DNA of 64,000 nt from Lucinisca nassula (GCA_963580285.1 OY757010.1:210522138-210586137), one strand, 5' to 3'; shown: positions 9,011 to 19,983, numbered from the stretch's first letter. Notes: generated from the sequence alone by a model not told the origin. Numbers and translations: made by a program.

Positions 9011-10070
9011 CAACCACATAGTAAAAAATGCACTATATCTCGAAACCTTAAGTCCTACAAAATTGGAATGCAAAGTCTTCAAAATGACCAAAATGGTGTT
9101 GACGGTGATGTTTCATCTCGATTCAAACAAACAAAATAACAGCATTCATTCAAAATATCAATTGGACACAACTTTTGTGGCAGTCACTTTCTACTATTTC
9201 AACCCAGGTATGCAGCACACGTCAACTTATTATGAGTTAAAGCAATTAACTTAACACATGTTTAATCACCTTAGAAAATTAATGGCCCGTAAAATCGCTC
9301 AAAGTCCGTACACCTAATTCATCGCCAGCAAGAAATGGATGCGGCTCAATTTCGTCGTTGTTTAAGCAAACAGTGTAGAACCAGATCAGATGCCATATTT
9401 TGCTGCCCATATCAGACGCTAAGTTTGCAGCGTCTGATCATAATGGCCTGTAAAAACACTTAAAGTCTGTACACCTAATTCATCGCTAGCAAGAAATGGA
9501 TGCGGTTAAATTTCGTCGTTGTTTAAGCAAACAGTGTAGAACCAGATCAGATGCCGCATTTTGCAGCCCAGATCAGACGCCAAGTTTGCAGCGTCTGATC
9601 GTAATGGTCCGTAAAATCACTCAAAGTCCATACACCTATTTCATCGCCAGCAAGAAATGTATGTAGTTAAATTTCGTCGTTGTTTAAGCAAACAGTGTAG
9701 ACTCAGATCAGATACCAAAGTTTTGCGGCCTAAATAAGACGCCACGTTTTGCAGCGACTGATCATTTAGGTCTACACTGTTTGCCAATGTCCCACAAATG
9801 GGACTCTAGGCATATATGGGTTAAACCTTTGATCAAGATCTACTATGTTTGCCAAGTAGGTCTTGAGCCGTAGTTAAAGATCACTTAATATATCTTTGTG
9901 ATCTATGTTTTTATCTGCTTTTAATCTCTACTTTACAAACACTGTTTTTACTTTCAATTCTCCTGAAATCTAATACTTTTTCTTCTATCACACTTTTATT
10001 TTTCTGACGCGCGCAGCTGCACATAATCCTCGCGTGAGGGTGCTGCAGGATATATAGATAGATAGATAAA

Positions 10071-10134
10071 GTCATGTTGTGTGCGCTCATTAGATTATCC
10101 TCAGTGAGGCGCTTATAATGAGCACACGACATAC
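10071..10134. repeat. Hairpin repeat, ATGTCGTGTGCTCATT type (3)
   Basis: It starts GTCATGTTGTGTGCGCTCAT and ends ATGAGCACACGACAT around TCCTCAGTGAGGCG. It is preceded by GATAGATAGATA and followed by the satellite edge ATTTGATACTAATTTCATTA. Confidence 0.75.
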
Positions 10135-10164
10135 ATTTAATCATTATTTGATACTAATTTCATT

Positions 10165-10665
10165 AATTTCTGACGAGCCGATAGGAGACATTAGGGATAA
10201 GGCACCACTACCCACAACATCCAGGACACAATCCGGGAATTTTCCGGACAAATCAACTTAAACAAACGGACCCCTAAAATATAAAAAATGAAAAATAATT
10301 TTTAATGATCTTTTAGAATGGAGCTAAAAATTTTATTTGATACTAATTTTTATTAATTTCTGACGACCCGAAGTCGAGATATTAGGGTTAACGCCACTAA
10401 CCCAACATCCAGGTCACAAACTGGTAATTTCCCTGACAAAATATCTTCAGAAATGGACCCTTAAAATGTTAAAAATGAAAATAATTTTTAATAATCTTTT
10501 AGATTGGAGTTTAAAATTTTATTTGATGCTAATTTTATTAATTTCTGGCCACCCGAAGTGGAGATATTAGGGATAACGCACCACTACCCCACATTTCCCG
10601 GACATTTTCCGGACAATTCCCGAACATTTCCCTGACATTTCCCGGACATTAGTGTGCACCAGCTA
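10165..10665 (+). repeat. GACCCGAAGT satellite block (copy A, second)
   Basis: About 2.6 units of the same family as 7427-7920, ending in repeated TTTCCCGGACATT and then GTGTGCACCAGCTATACC. It directly abuts the CGAAATCA array. Confidence 0.8.
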
Positions 10666-10670
10666 TACCC

Positions 10671-11745
10671 CGGTAGGTATAATATACGAAATCAACTTGA
10701 TTTCGCGAAATCAGCCCCATTTAGCGAAATCAACTTATTAAATCAACATTTTTAAAAACAGACAAAAAATTATTATTCCATATTATCCAGAATGTTATTA
10801 TACATTTATGAGCCAAGTTTCATGACAAAATTTCAATATTTAGTATGTATTTGATAGGAAATTATATTCTGCCACTTGATTTCGCTGGCAATCGCATGTG
10901 CGAAATCAACTCATTTTAGCGAAATCAATGTATAAAATACTTTTTTCCCAAAACTGAATAAAACATATTGGTGCATATTATTAAGAATGTTGTTAATCAT
11001 TTAAGAGCCAAGTTTCATGGGGAAATCTGAATGTTTTTGAGAGGAAAATCTATTCTGCCACTTGATTTCGCTGGCAATCGCATGTGTAAAATCAACTCAT
11101 TTTAGCGAAATCAATGTATAAAATACCTTTTTCCCAAAACTGACTAAAACACCTTCGTGCATATTATTAAAAATGTTGTTAATCATTTGTGAGCCAAGTT
11201 TCATGATGAAACTTGAATATTTAGTATGTTTTTGAGAGGAAAATCTATTCTGCCACTTGATTTCGCTGGCAATCGCATGTGCGAAATCAACTCATTTTAG
11301 CGAAATCAATGTATAAAATACTTTTTTTCCCAAAACTGGCTAAAACATATTTTGCATATTATTAAAAATGTTGTTAATCATTTTGTGAGCCAAGTTTCAT
11401 GATGAAATTTGAATATTTAGTATGTTTTTGAGAGGAAAATCTATTCTGCCACATGATTTCTCTTGCAGTCTCATGTGCGAAATCTACTCATGTTAGCGAA
11501 ATCAATGTATAACACATCTTTTTCCCAAAACTGACTAAAACGTTTTGTATGCATAATATAAAGAATTTTGTGAGCCGAGTTTCATGACAAAATTTGAATA
11601 TTAAGTATGTATTTGAGAGGAGAATCTATTCTGTCACATGATTTCTCTTTCAGTCACATGTGCGGAGTTAAGTCATTTTAGCGAAATCGATGTATAATAA
11701 AATAACTTTTTTTCCCGAAAACCAACCAAAAAGTTTTTATACATG
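10671..11745 (+). repeat. CGAAATCA tandem array (copy A)
   Basis: About six units of roughly 175-180 bp. Each has CTTGATTTCGCTGGCAATCG, CATGTGCGAAATCAACTCAT, TTTTTCCCAAAACTG and GAGCCAAGTTTCATGA, decaying towards the right. The left terminus is sharp, CGGTAGGTATAATATACG, followed by the 16-bp palindrome TGATTTCGCGAAATCA. In copy B the same array (46168-47235) has an inverted partner at 50055-50714 with the same terminus, so it is one arm of a foldback unit whose other arm is missing from copy A. No gene. Confidence 0.85.
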
Positions 11746-11749
11746 TGTA

Positions 11750-11984
11750 TTAACCTATTTAGTACCGGAAACCCCTAATTGGGTAGTTGGCAAACAGTGC
11801 AGGCCCAGATCAGACGCCACAGAACGCGGCGTCTGATCAGGGCCTACACTGTTTGCAAAAAGTTCAGCTATTTTCCGAATAAATTTAGAAGAAAACACAG
11901 CCTTACACCCTTAAATTTTGAAATAGACCCCTGTTATATATAATGAGGAAGATTCCATTCATGATTTGGTACAAAAAGGGTTAA
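11750..11984. mobile_element. TTAA-flanked MITE with CAGATCAGACGCC hairpin
   Basis: TTAA occurs at both ends, with imperfect terminal repeats CCTATTTAGTACC and its opposite CCCTTTTTGTACC. The interior hairpin pairs GGCAAACAGTGCAGG at 11789 with CCTACACTGTTTGC ending at 11856, around CAGATCAGACGCC. A relative with the same ends is at 25901-26136, and degraded pieces are at 13258-13550 and 19377-19850. TTAA targets suggest a piggyBac- or Kolobok-type mobiliser, but that is inference. Copy B: 47245-47472. Confidence 0.6.
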
Positions 11985-12720
11985 GAATGTTGTTGTACAT
12001 TTATGAGCCACGTTTTAGGAGAAAATATTAATGTTGAGTTTTTAGCTTTTGTTTCGGGCGTTACATCACCAAAACATACAAGAAGTAGAGATAAAGGAAA
12101 ATGCCAACAGAAAGACCGGGCGATACATCACCAAAACACGCCTGTATAATTTTGATCCCCTCAAACCCCATTTGCATACAGAAAAACTGGGGCTTACATG
12201 GCTGTAAATTCTTTTTCTAGTTTTTGCTCAAAACATAGAATGTGACTCGTTAGAACGGCCTCACTGGTGCAGTCCGAAGGAGTACCCACAATCTATGTTT
12301 AGAGCACAAATATGAAGAATATCGGAATTTTTCGCCAGAAAATGTTCATTTTAAGGTGGCAAAATGTTCAATTTAATTGAAACTGCGTATTTCCATGTTA
12401 TTTATCACGGATGCGTTATCAAACTTTATTATTATTATTATTATTATTATTTCTAATAAAAACATGCAATAAATAAGCACTAATTTGACGGTTGCATCGT
12501 CGGACAGACAGACTGACGAATGGACGGGCGGCTAGATAGTTAGATGGACAGATAGACAGGAGTGAATAAACAGTGTGTTTGTTATTCACACAATCACAGG
12601 TAATAACGTGTGAAAGTCAGTAAACCCTCAGTTTGATTAAATTACTTGGCGAGTGTTCGTTAATCTCTTTACCTGCTGTATGAAGTACAGAAAGATGTCT
12701 TTAAAATTTAATTATGATTG
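11985..12720. other. Unassigned repeat-like DNA with one hairpin
   Basis: A GAGCACAAATATG / GAGTACCCACAATC hairpin relative lies at about 12180-12325, preceded by AAAACTGGGGCTTACATGG. A (TTA)n tract is at about 12423-12450, and a GGACAGACAGACTGACGAAT stretch follows. No coding frame of note and no RNA gene recognised. Confidence 0.5.
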
Positions 12721-13049
12721 TGTCTGTGTGACTTCGGGGTTAACGTCGCTTTCAACAATTTTTCAGTCATATCACGACGATGTCTAGTTGCGACAGGGAG
12801 CTCAATGCTCACTTTTATAGTGCTGCCTCACTGAAGTATCATGTCCCAGACACATTACATGATACCACACCCAGTCACATTATCCTGACACTGGGTCGAC
12901 CAGTTCTAGCTCTACGCCGTAAAGCTGAGTGCCAAGCGAGGAGCAGCTAGTACCATTCTTAACGACTCTGGTATGACTCGGCTCGGGATCGAACCCGTAC
13001 CTCCCGTTCCCCGGAGCGGACACTCTACCAACTGAGCTATCGGGGCCGG
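12721..13049 (-). mobile_element. tRNA-derived SINE, GAAAGCGACGTTAA family (2)
   Basis: It has the same head and body as the SINE at 7994-8324. Perfect 12-bp target duplications TAATTATGATTG lie at 12709-12720 and 13050-13061. It is present at the same site in copy B (48206-48533), so this insertion predates the A/B duplication. Confidence 0.9.
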
Positions 13050-13257
13050 TAATTATGATTGCCTTAATAGCAAAATGAAGGATTGATAATCCCAATTATA
13101 TTGTGTCACATATGCAGTCAGTTTCTGGCGACTGGGTCACTGTTAGGAGATCATTTGTAAAGTAGACTAAATCACGAGTTCGTAGCAGATATATATATAA
13201 GAAACAGGAAAATAGTGCATATCCCTGCAAATCCCAGTTTCAATATATAAGGCTGGG

Positions 13258-13550
13258 GTTTAACCAATTTAGTATCAGAAACCACTACAGGGGTACCGTG
13301 GCAAACAGTGCAGTCCCAGATCAGACGCAGCAGAATCAGGGCCTCCAGTGTCTGCTAAAAGTTCAGTCATTTTCCAATTAAATTTTGATGAAAATACAAT
13401 CAATTTAACCAATTTAGTATCAGAAACCCTTAAAGGGGTGCCGTGGCAAACAGTGCAGTCCCAGAATGCGGCGTCTGATCTGGGCCTCCATTGTTTGCTA
13501 AAAGTTCAGTCATTTTCCAATTCAAACTACATACTACAACGGATATATCT
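13258..13550. repeat. Two partial copies of the CAGATCAGACGCC MITE
   Basis: Two successive pieces each begin TTAACCAATTTAGTATCAGA, continue GTGGCAAACAGTGCAGTCCC and end CTAAAAGTTCAGTCATTTTC. They are degraded relatives of the MITE at 11750-11984; the hairpin core is partly lost. Confidence 0.6.
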
Positions 13551-13687
13551 CATATTACGTCAAACAGCATACTTCTGCATACTTCAGCAACAAAGTCATA
13601 TTCTTCACCTATCGTCGGTAAGGGGGGTCTTCGGGTCCTACCGGGTGTACAGCACACCGACGCGTGAGATGACGTCAAACAACATAC
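13525..13687 (+). repeat. CGGATATATCTCATA / GACGCGTG repeat unit, first of pair
   Basis: A unit of about 160 bp running from ACTACAACGGATATATCTC through GGTCTTCGGGTCCTACCGGG to CGACGCGTGAGAT. In copy B it is followed directly by a second unit (49169 onward). In copy A the second unit is displaced to 27006 by the 13.3-kb insertion, which starts exactly at this unit boundary. Confidence 0.75.
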
Positions 13688-13789
13688 TCAGGGATCAGCC
13701 GAGGGGGCGATTCGGGCGACTTCTTCGCCCGAAGTTCAAGTACTTCGCCTAACCAGCCTGGAAAAGAGAAGTTGAATTCGCCCTGTTTT

Positions 13790-14462
13790 TTTTTTTTTTT
13801 TTTTCGACTTTTTTATTTTATTTATTTTTTCTTCATCTTCAGGATCTGCTTTTCAAACGAAAAGTAATACGGGCATGGACAAAGTTGCCGAAGGCAACTT
13901 TGGCGTGCACGCCTATAGTTAACGTGCGCGTGCATTTCACCAGCCCATCTCTCTCAGCTGATCCGTCCCAAAATTACGAGATCTCGCGAATTGAAAACTG
14001 GCGAGAAACGCTTACATTTTTGGCCGGATTTGTTTCTCTTTCCGTAAATGTTCAAGATCTATCTAAATTTCAAGAACTATAACGTATCCTTTTTAACAAA
14101 TAAAAGCGTTTTAAAAAAATAAAGTTCATTTTCCCGGCGTTTGTTCGAAAATGCGTGACCGGTTCTAAATCATTGATCTATGTTATTCAGGCGCTTATCA
14201 GAATTATTTAGGCGTAAACGTTAAAGATTACACAAAAATGAGAATCAGTCAGAATTCAGTCTTTTGTTTACCTTCCGTCTGCGCGTTACAGTTTTTGACC
14301 AGTCAACAACAATTGTTTTGACAGTTCAGTTGGGGATTTTGCCGCTTTGTACGCTTATACTCTGATACTTTGATAGGAAGACATTGAAAGGCTAGTTTGT
14401 ACAAACGGGGAAGTATTTGTAAAAAACTGTTTCTATCAAAAATTCTATATTTCCACAAACAG
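13790..14462. other. Apparently single-copy DNA inside the large insertion
   Basis: After a poly(T) run (about 13785-13804) this stretch matches nothing else in the window. It carries GTTGCCGAAGGCAACTTTGG (a strong dyad near 13883), an open frame of 65 codons at 13885-14082 without recognisable domains, and AT-rich sequence. It ends at a short direct repeat, CACAAACAGACTGACTTGA, at the 5' edge of the LINE fragment. It could be cargo or the original body of the insertion; no function can be named. Confidence 0.45.
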
Positions 14463-15763
14463 ACTGACTTGAGCCACAAACAGACTGACTTGATTATCAT
14501 GGACTTCGCTAAGGCCTTTGACAAGGTACCTCACAGGAGGCTATTGTATAAATTGGATTACTATGGGATAAGAGGATCCACACACAGGTGGATTAGCTCA
14601 TGGCTCTCAGGGCGCTCACAACAAGTTGTACTTGATGGCCAAGCGTCTGATCCAGTCCCTGTTTTATCTGGTGTCCCCCAAGGTTCGGTCCTTGGACCGG
14701 TCCTTTTCTTGGTATTCATTAATGATCTCCCTGATAACATCAGGTCATCTGTCCGTTTGTTTGCTGATGATTGTGTCCTTTATAGGAATATATATTCTTC
14801 TTCTGACTGTCTTATTCTACAAGATGACCTGAATCAACTAGCACAGTGGGAGGCCGATTGGCAGATGAAGTTCAATGTGGCCAAATGTCATTCAATGAGG
14901 GCGTCGCGACACCCTCCTGACAAACAAATTAAGTTTGACTATAAACTACACCAGCAAATCTTGGAGCAGGTTCAATCCGCCAAATATCTTGGTATCACCA
15001 TCACTGATGATCTTGATTGGGGTCAACACGTTTCAGAAATTACATCAAAAGCAACTAGGACTTTAGGATTTCTTAGACGAAACTTGGCTTTTGCACCTAG
15101 GCAGACAAAGGATGTTGCATATAAAACATTGGTTCGCCCTCAGCTAGAATATGCATCACCCATTTGGCATCCCTATGTTAAAACTCAGATTCAGCAGGTG
15201 GAGAAGGTGCAGAGGACAGCTGCTCGATGGACCTGCCGAGGATGGCGCAATAGAAGCAGCGTCGGTGACATGCTTAACGAGCTAGAATGGCCGTCCCTAG
15301 AGGCCCGTCGTGAGCAGTCCTCTTTAACCTTCTTCTATAAGATACATTCAGGTACAGCGGCCGTTAATAAAGATAAATACTTGACCCCTGTGACAGTTTC
15401 AACTCGAACAAGGGCATCAAAAGTAAACAACTCACAGTATCACAGGTACCACTCCTACAGTGATGCCCTGAAAAATTCCTTCTTCCCTAGGACTATTCCC
15501 CAGTGGAATAGTCTTCCCTCTTCTGTGGTGAATGCTAAGACTGCAGAGGAGTTCAAAGCCCATACAGTGTAAGATTGAGACTCAGAGGTATGCGTTTTAG
15601 TATACCTCTGTTATTCAGATTGTAAATAGTTTTAAGGACTCATCCAGTGACTTCTCTTTTTTTTTTTTTTTTTTTTCAGCTAAATTCTAAATTTAGCTAC
15701 GCACCCAACTGAGGTAATGGCCAAATATGACCGACTCAGTATAAGAAGATAGATAGATAGACT
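14463..15763 (+). mobile_element. 5'-truncated CR1-like LINE with (GATA)n tail
   Basis: The 3' part of the same family as the element at 60541-64000, differing at only a few positions. The frame from about 14463 to 15572 encodes the RT palm (MDFAKAFDKVP, SGVPQGSVLGPVL, LFADDCVLYR) and the C-terminal region ending in KAHTV. The 3' UTR holds a poly(T) run, GGTAATGGCCAAATATGACC and GACTCAGTATAAGAAGATAG, then GATAGATAGATAG. The 5' edge has a small duplication (CACAAACAGACTGACTTGA twice), typical of irregular 5' truncation. It is young but dead for lack of EN and the RT N-terminus. Confidence 0.9.
14497..15572 (+). CDS. LINE reverse transcriptase C-terminal fragment
   Basis: An uninterrupted frame of about 359 codons that starts in the RT (IIMDFAKAFDKV) and includes the FADD catalytic motif and thumb. 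The C-terminal domain has repeated R-x-W and LPSSVVN wording. The ATG at 14497 lies within the RT domain, so it is not a natural start. Compared with 60721-61810 there are only scattered substitutions, for example TCRGW against TCRRW, which indicates recent retrotransposition. Confidence 0.85.
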
Positions 15764-16340
15764 ATGCTGCATTCTTCACAGATTTGGGTGCATTTGATTT
15801 TGTAAAACACACACACTGGTATTTCCGAAACTGATCCTGATTCAGACCATACATCATGACAAATTGCCTGTCAAGTTCATATGGTGTCAGATATCTATCT
15901 ATCTATCTAAACGACAGTGCACTTTTTGCCATTCACCCAGCAGATGATGCACATGGAGCATCCGGAAATAATCACTGCCACCACGAATCAAACCGGGGGG
16001 CCTCTGGTGCCAGACCGGAGGCCTCTAGTGCACTAACCTCTGATCTATCTATCTATCCTGTGATCGGTCACATTTGACCATTTCTCGCAGGTGCACATTT
16101 AGTACACACAAGGTTTGAAGGATGAAAGCCTACACAGTTATCCGAATGATGGTGCACTTTTTGCCATTCACCCAGCAGAAGATGCCAATGGAGCATGTTC
16201 GTATCCAGAAATAATCACTACCACCAGGAATCAAACCGGGGGCCTCTAGCATCAGAGGCAAGTGCACAAACCACTGATCTATCTATCTATCTATCTTCAT
16301 ATACTGAGTCGGTCATACATGCACATTACCTTATCTATCT
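15764..16340 (-). repeat. Nested SINE pieces and LINE tails joined by (TCTA)n
   Basis: Two SINE fragments (about 15910-16044 and 16045-16278) share GTGCACTTTTTGCCATTCAC, GATGCCAATGGAGCATGTTC and AATCAAACCGGGGGCCTC with the fuller SINE at 16333-16672. A short LINE 3' end (TCTTCATATACTGAGTCGGT) lies at 16279-16331. Each piece is joined to the next through TCTATCTATC runs, suggesting that new insertions used earlier (GATA)n tails as targets. The first ~140 bp (15764-15905) are unassigned apart from a (TCTA)n run. Confidence 0.7.
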
Positions 16341-16672
16341 ATCTATCTATCTTCTGCTACTGCGTCGGTCATATTTGACCATTACCGCAGGTGTACATTA
16401 CATACACTCCAGGTTTGCAGGATGAAAGCCTACACATTAATCATGTAATTACGGCAGGGATCGTTAACCTGCACAGGGAATGGTTCTCCCTGCACAGGGG
16501 GGCCTCCAGTCAACGTCCTGATCTGAAGGACGGTGCACTTTATGACATTCATCCCTGCAAATGATGCCAATGGAGCGTGTTCAGACACCGAAATTTTATC
16601 GCCGCTGCCGGGGATCGAACCTGGGACCTCTAGCATCAGAGGCAAGTGCACTATCCACTGAACTATCACTCT
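16333..16672 (-). mobile_element. tRNA-derived SINE sharing the LINE 3' tail
   Basis: On the minus strand the head reads GATAGTTCAGTGGATAGTGC with a B box GGTTCGATCC. The body carries ATTGGCATCATTTGCAGGG and GTGCACCGTCCTTC, and the 3' end reads AATGGTCAAATATGACCGAC, then GCAGTAGCAGAAGATAGATA. That 3' end matches the CR1-like LINE tail (AATGGCCAAATATGACCGAC) and has the same GATA repeat. A SINE borrowing its LINE partner's 3' end is a known way to recruit the LINE RT. Confidence 0.8.
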
Positions 16673-16756
16673 ATCTATCTATCTACCATTTGCACTGAGG
16701 AGTTCTGTACCTCACAACATGACATCATTTAAAGATCCTGACCATAGACTTACATT

Positions 16757-17093
<337 letters not shown>

Positions 17094-17289
17094 CACCATC
17101 ATATGAACTTGCCATCGAAATTCGACCAACAGTGAAGGCCCTGATCAGATCTGCATTCTGCGACATCTGAATTGGGACTGCATGCACTGTATTCTTTTTG
17201 GGGACATTCTGTACAGAAAGGGGCTAACATGACAGGACGACTTAAACATTGTTAAACTGATGATGTTAGGCAAACTGCCTGAGTGGTTG

Positions 17290-17565
17290 GATATACATCT
17301 AGTGGACCCCTACCAAGATTGTTCAAATCGTAGTGCTGGGGCCAAAAATTCTCCTGCCCCGGGGCCCTTTGGTTTGACATAGGCTTATATCTATAGGGAA
17401 AATCTTTAAATATCTTCTTCTCTGCAAAGCCCAGGTCTTTGATATTTGGTTTGAAGCTTCATCTTGTGGACCTCTACCAAGATTGTTCAAATTATAGCCC
17501 TGATGCCAAAAATGCCCCCCCCCCCCCCCGCTCTGGGGCCCTTGGGTTTTACATAGACTTATCCA
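17290..17565 (+). repeat. GGCCCTTTGGTTTTACATAG tandem family, two partial units
   Basis: Two units with GGACCCCTACCAAGATTGTT, CAAATTATAGCCCTGA and AAATGCCCCC (poly-C run at 17516-17529) and TTACATAGACTTAT. Same family as 24440-25140. Confidence 0.75.
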
Positions 17566-18830
17566 GAGTGGATGGCTTCTGAAGCCATCTGATCAGGGTC
17601 TACACAGTTTGTCGTTCAGTTTATGAATTTGTGGAAATTGATTGCATCAAGGAATTTGATTGGTTCAGAGTCCGAAATAGGTGTGGTGCTTAAATACCCT
17701 GATTTTGCTGTTCACAGCAACCCCTTTCTTTAAAAACGGCGTGGATCCGGATCGGATGGCTTCTGAAGCCATCTGATCGGGGTCTTCACAGTTTGTCATT
17801 CATTTTATGAGTTTGTAGAAATTAATTACATCTAGGAATTAGATTGGTTCAGGGTCGGAAATGGGTGTGGTGCCTAAATGCCCTTATTTCGCTGTTCACG
17901 GCAACCCATTTCTTTACAACGGCGTGGATCCGGATCGGATGTATTCTGAAGCAATCTGATCGGGGTCTACACAGTTTGTCGTTCATTTTATGAATTTGCA
18001 GAAATTAATTACATCAAGGAATTAGATTGGTTCAAGGTCGGGGATGGGTGTGGTGCCTAAATACCCTTATTTCGATGTTCACTGCAACCCCTTTCTTTAC
18101 AAACGGCGTGGATCCGAATCTGATGGCTTCTGAAGCCATCTGATCGGGGTCTTCACAGTTTGTCATTCATTTTATGAATTTGTAGAAATTAATTACATCT
18201 AGGAATTAGATTGGTTCAGGGGCGGAAATGGGTGTGGTGCCTAAATGCCCTTATTCGGCTGTTCACGGCAACCCCTTTCTTTACAACGGCGTGGATCCGG
18301 ATCGGATGGCTTCTGAAGCAATCTGATCGGGGTCTACACAGTTTGTCGTTCATTTTATGAATTTGCAGAAATTAATCACATCAAGGAATTAGATTGGTTC
18401 AAAGTCAGGGGTGGGTGTGGTGCCTAAATACCCTTATTTCGCTGTTCACTGCAACATCTTTCTTTACAAACGGCGTGGATCCGGATCTGATGGCTTCTGA
18501 AGCCATCTGATCGGGGTCTACACAGTTAGTCATTCATTTTATGAATTTGTTGAGATTAATTACATCAAGGAATCTGATTAATTCAAAGTCGGAAATGGGT
18601 GTGGTGCCTGAATGCACTTATTTTGGTATTCACGACAACCTTCCTTTACAGACAGTGTGGATCTGGATCGGATGGCTTCTGAAGCCATCTGATCAGGGTC
18701 TACACAGTTTGTCGTTCATTTTATGAATTTGTAGAAATTAATTACATCAAGGAATCTGATTGGATCAAAGTCAGAAATAGTTGTGGTGCCTAAATACCCT
18801 TATTTTGCTGTATCTGTAACAGTGTCCAGA
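17565..18830 (+). repeat. 182-bp satellite, about seven units
   Basis: The palindromic core GATGGCTTCTGAAGCCATC begins near 17568, 17756, 17938, 18122, 18304, 18488 and 18670, giving a period close to 182 bp. Each unit continues TGATCGGGGTCTACACAGTT, TTCATTTTATGAATTTG, GGTGTGGTGCCTAAATACCC and GGCGTGGATCCGGATC. Some units carry GAAGCAATC, which breaks the dyad. The stretch 18830-19370 that follows holds only simple T-rich and TTTA repeats and no recognised feature. Confidence 0.9.
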
Positions 18831-19376
18831 ATTTGGGAGTATCTATAGAAAGAAATGGAACATGTTTCTACTTGTGAAAATCACTGTTCTCTAATTACAA
18901 TATTTTTTTTTTTCTGATGTACCAGTTTTTAGGAATTCTACTGTACCTGTAATACTCACAGTGGTAATAGTGGTCCAGCTTAGGGATGCTTTTAATTCTT
19001 TTGGACACATATCTATTTGTGAAAGGGTTGTTCTTAACAAAATAATTACAGCATTTTATTTATTTATTTATTTTGTACATGTACATTTTTTTTTTTTTTT
19101 TTTTTTTTAACAATAACAGTGTAACAAGGAAGCAGAGACTATATATATGTTCAGTATGCATTTTAAATGTCTCCTAGTTAAATCACTTCCAAGTGAATAA
19201 ATACAGCATTGTGCCGGTGTACAAATGTTAAGGAACTTTGTAGTATCTGTAACAATGATCCAGATAAGGTACATGTAGTTTTACTAGTATATATTTTAAC
19301 CATTGTGCTGGAGTACAAATGTTTAGGAATGTTATAGGTCCAGATTAGGTACATGTAGTATTACTTGTATGCATTT

Positions 19377-19850
19377 TGACCCTTTTTGTACCAAATGGAT
19401 TCTTCCCCTTTATATATAGCAGAGTCCATTTCGAAATTTGGGGGACCAGGGGGTGATAGGTTTTGTTTTCTTAAAAAAAAAAAAAAAAAAAAAAAAAGTG
19501 TTGCAAACAGGGAATGCCCGGATCGGATGCCACATTTTTTCTTTTTTTTTTTTCTTTATGGTATAGTATATTGAGGTATATGGTAAGGCAGTACATACCT
19601 TGGTAAATAATGCAGGCCCAGATCAGACACTGCGGCATCTGGCCTGGGCCTGCATTGTTTGCTGACAAAATCTTCCGTCAAAAATCGAATGAGAATGTAA
19701 AGATAGGCATGACACCTCTTGTGTGGCAAGTGGACTTGTCCGGCATGTAGGGGTGGAGGGGTCCACCACCATGCAATGGGTTTATGAGATTTTTCCTGAA
19801 ACAAAGTACATATGCTAAAGAGTCCAAGCACACTAACCCCTCTGGTACAG
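19377..19850. repeat. Degraded CAGATCAGACGCC MITE pieces with poly(A)/(T)
   Basis: It contains TGACCCTTTTTGTACCAAATG at the left (compare 25901), an A23 run at 19473-19496, TGCAGGCCCAGATCAGACAC and CTGGGCCTGCATTGTTTGC (hairpin 19611-19662). From 19850 to 20160 there are only poly(T) tracts and GGGGTTTTACAGTATATTA repeats. Confidence 0.5.
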
Positions 19851-19951
19851 GCCTTTTTTTTTTTTTTTTTTTAGGGGTTTTACGGTATGTTATATTTATT
19901 GAGGTATATAGTAAGGGAGTACATTGATCTGCACTTTAGTACATTGATCCG

Positions 19952-19983
<32 letters not shown>

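Larger units (their letters stand above)
8515..10165 (+). repeat. Right arm of 1.2-1.6 kb inverted repeat (copy A)
   Basis: It matches the reverse complement of 2520-3680. From left to right: Ulp1 fragment, three hairpin-type repeats (8600-8745, 8785-8875, 8900-9010), the ACTTATTATGAGTTAAAGCA segment, four rounds of the CAAACAGTGTAGA / CAGATCAGACGCC module (9270-9800), the AGATCAC..GTGATC dyad, (GATA)n and a hairpin at 10071-10134. The right arm is longer because the module is repeated more times. No gene. Confidence 0.75.
1..13687. repeat. Segmental duplication copy A, main part
   Basis: This block is repeated in direct orientation at about 36296-49171, and position 1 aligns with 36296. Order and orientation of all internal elements agree, and by eye identity is about 98-99%. 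Differences seen: a 0.5-kb insertion near 1223-1719 (copy A only), 38 bp near 4775 missing from copy B, a SINE at 5407-5643 (copy A only), and about 49 bp near 9020 present only in copy B. Copy A begins before the window. It is either a young tandem duplication or two alleles assembled side by side; sequence alone cannot decide. Confidence 0.93.

Noticed and set aside
13348..13752. 134-codon frame across the copy A boundary
   Set aside because: It runs over MITE remnants, the GACGCGTG unit and the insertion end; no domain and no conservation in copy B beyond the shared repeat.
17565..18830. CRISPR-like regular repeats (also 10671-11745 and 51688-52267)
   Set aside because: Units are 175-193 bp with no unique spacers, in a eukaryotic context.
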